This document shows positions 5,382-5,873 of a DNA stretch of 5,873 nt, piece by piece. The stretch comes from Bdellovibrionales bacterium (GTDB lineage: Bacteria > Bdellovibrionota > Bacteriovoracia > Bacteriovoracales > Bacteriovoracaceae), in assembly GCA_005791855.1 (NCBI GenBank), contig SXUH01000377.1:1-5873 (forward strand), read 5' to 3'. Below the pieces are notes generated by a model that was not told the DNA's origin, ran no database searches, and saw nothing but the letters and a program-made list of their open reading frames with translations. The position numbers were made by a program, and so were the translations under genes. How positions within the stretch are numbered: the first letter of the stretch is position 1; every line of letters begins with the position of its first letter.

Positions 5382-5873
5382 CTAGGTCCGGTTCTCACCG
5401 ATGTTGCGGATGCTGTCGGCGAGCCGAGGCGGCATCATGTTGATCACCATGTCGATGGTGTTCTTCATCAGTCCCTCTTCGGCGACCTGTGGCTTGAGCT
5501 GGGTGAAGGCTTCCGCCATGGAAACGGCTTCATCCTGCGTGAAGATGCTCTTCGCCTCGTCGAAGATGTCGGTCTCTTCTTCTTCGATGTGGTGGAAGAT
5601 GCCGTCCTTGAGCTTCTTGGCGATCGGCTTCCAAGCGGCGCTCACCCGGTCCATCACCTGGAGGGATCGCAGAAGGGTCTCGGCTTCGAGGTGCTCCTGA
5701 AATCCATGGTAGACGACCTTCTTATCGGCGTTGACGGCCCTCATCGTATTGTAGAACACCGATTCTTCCGCACGCGAGTGGGGAACCAGGAGGTTTCGAA
5801 TCTCTTCGACGAGGATGAATCGGTACTCGTCGTCATCCTTTAGGTTGACGAGGTCCGTGAGGAGTTGCTTGAG
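5382..5873 (-). CDS. Hemerythrin HHE cation-binding domain protein, 5' end off window
   Basis: 163 residues are visible up to the TAG at 5384-5382; the start and first helix lie beyond the right edge. Numbered within the fragment, iron-ligand-type motifs are His32-x3-Glu36 (HSRAEE), His56 and His61 with Glu65 (YHGFQEHLEAE), and His94/His95 with Glu98/Glu99 (FHHIEEEE), spaced as in the four-helix hemerythrin-like bundle. The first DH-type ligand motif should lie off the window. Such proteins bind a di-iron centre and take part in oxygen, nitric oxide or redox sensing or in iron repair; the exact role is unknown. The fragment's C-terminal 50 residues, after the bundle, are helical (NTIDMVINMMPPRLADSI). 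A GTG at 5759 is an internal codon, not the start, because the domain continues upstream in frame. A strong intrinsic terminator follows 26 bp after the stop. Confidence 0.85.
   Translation of the reverse strand, partial: LKQLLTDLVNLKDDDEYRFILVEEIRNLLVPHSRAEESVFYNTMRAVNADKKVVYHGFQEHLEAETLLRSLQVMDRVSAAWKPIAKKLKDGIFHHIEEEETDIFDEAKSIFTQDEAVSMAEAFTQLKPQVAEEGLMKNTIDMVINMMPPRLADSIRNIGENRT

Noticed and set aside
5382..5759. GTG at 5759 as the start of the hemerythrin gene
   Set aside because: The frame continues upstream to the window edge with family-typical sequence (HSRAEESVFY), so GTG is an internal valine codon.

Overview
This GC-rich bacterial window (roughly 60% G+C by eye, with AT-rich gaps between genes) carries eight gene units and no RNA gene, insertion sequence, CRISPR array or prophage signal. 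The gene set is a cardiolipin synthase, a lipobox lipoprotein with an EF-hand, a C-factor-like SDR, a receiver-only response regulator, a secreted papain-like protein and a hemerythrin. This suits a Gram-negative, free-living or predatory bacterium, perhaps of the Bdellovibrio/deltaproteobacterial type. That placement rests on impression only; the sequence holds no marker gene.

Left edge (1-357): a plus-strand cupredoxin gene enters from outside the window and meets, head-on, the first part of a minus-strand signal-peptide cyclophilin gene. Both lose family homology at the same place, about 227-247, where one stretch of about 21 bases satisfies both reading frames. This looks like a rearrangement breakpoint or an assembly chimera, not two intact genes.

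Minus-strand cluster (181-2361): cardiolipin synthase, then a flavin-reductase-like protein whose ATG overlaps the cls stop codon (ATGA), then the start of the cyclophilin 34 bp further on. The spacing suggests one operon cut off by the junction.

Middle (2450-4083): a minus-strand lipoprotein with a canonical EF-hand loop, followed by a perfect 9-bp hairpin. Upstream lies a 150-bp AT-rich gap, then a minus-strand SDR. The SDR is divergent from a plus-strand single-domain response regulator (4170-4538), with 86 bp of shared promoter region between them.

Right part (4523-5873): a secreted protein with a plausible papain-like Cys/His/Asn arrangement converges on the response regulator, and their 3' ends overlap by 16 bp. 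Upstream of it is the 3' part of a hemerythrin (HHE) gene.

The most interesting site is 5303-5355. A 16-bp stem followed by a U-rich tract forms a textbook intrinsic terminator for the hemerythrin gene. The peptidase-like gene has its only possible start codon inside the 3' arm of that stem, and the U-tract codes for part of its signal peptide. A TATAGT -10-like box begins at the loop edge six bases before the ATG, so a leaderless transcript starting at the ATG is possible.
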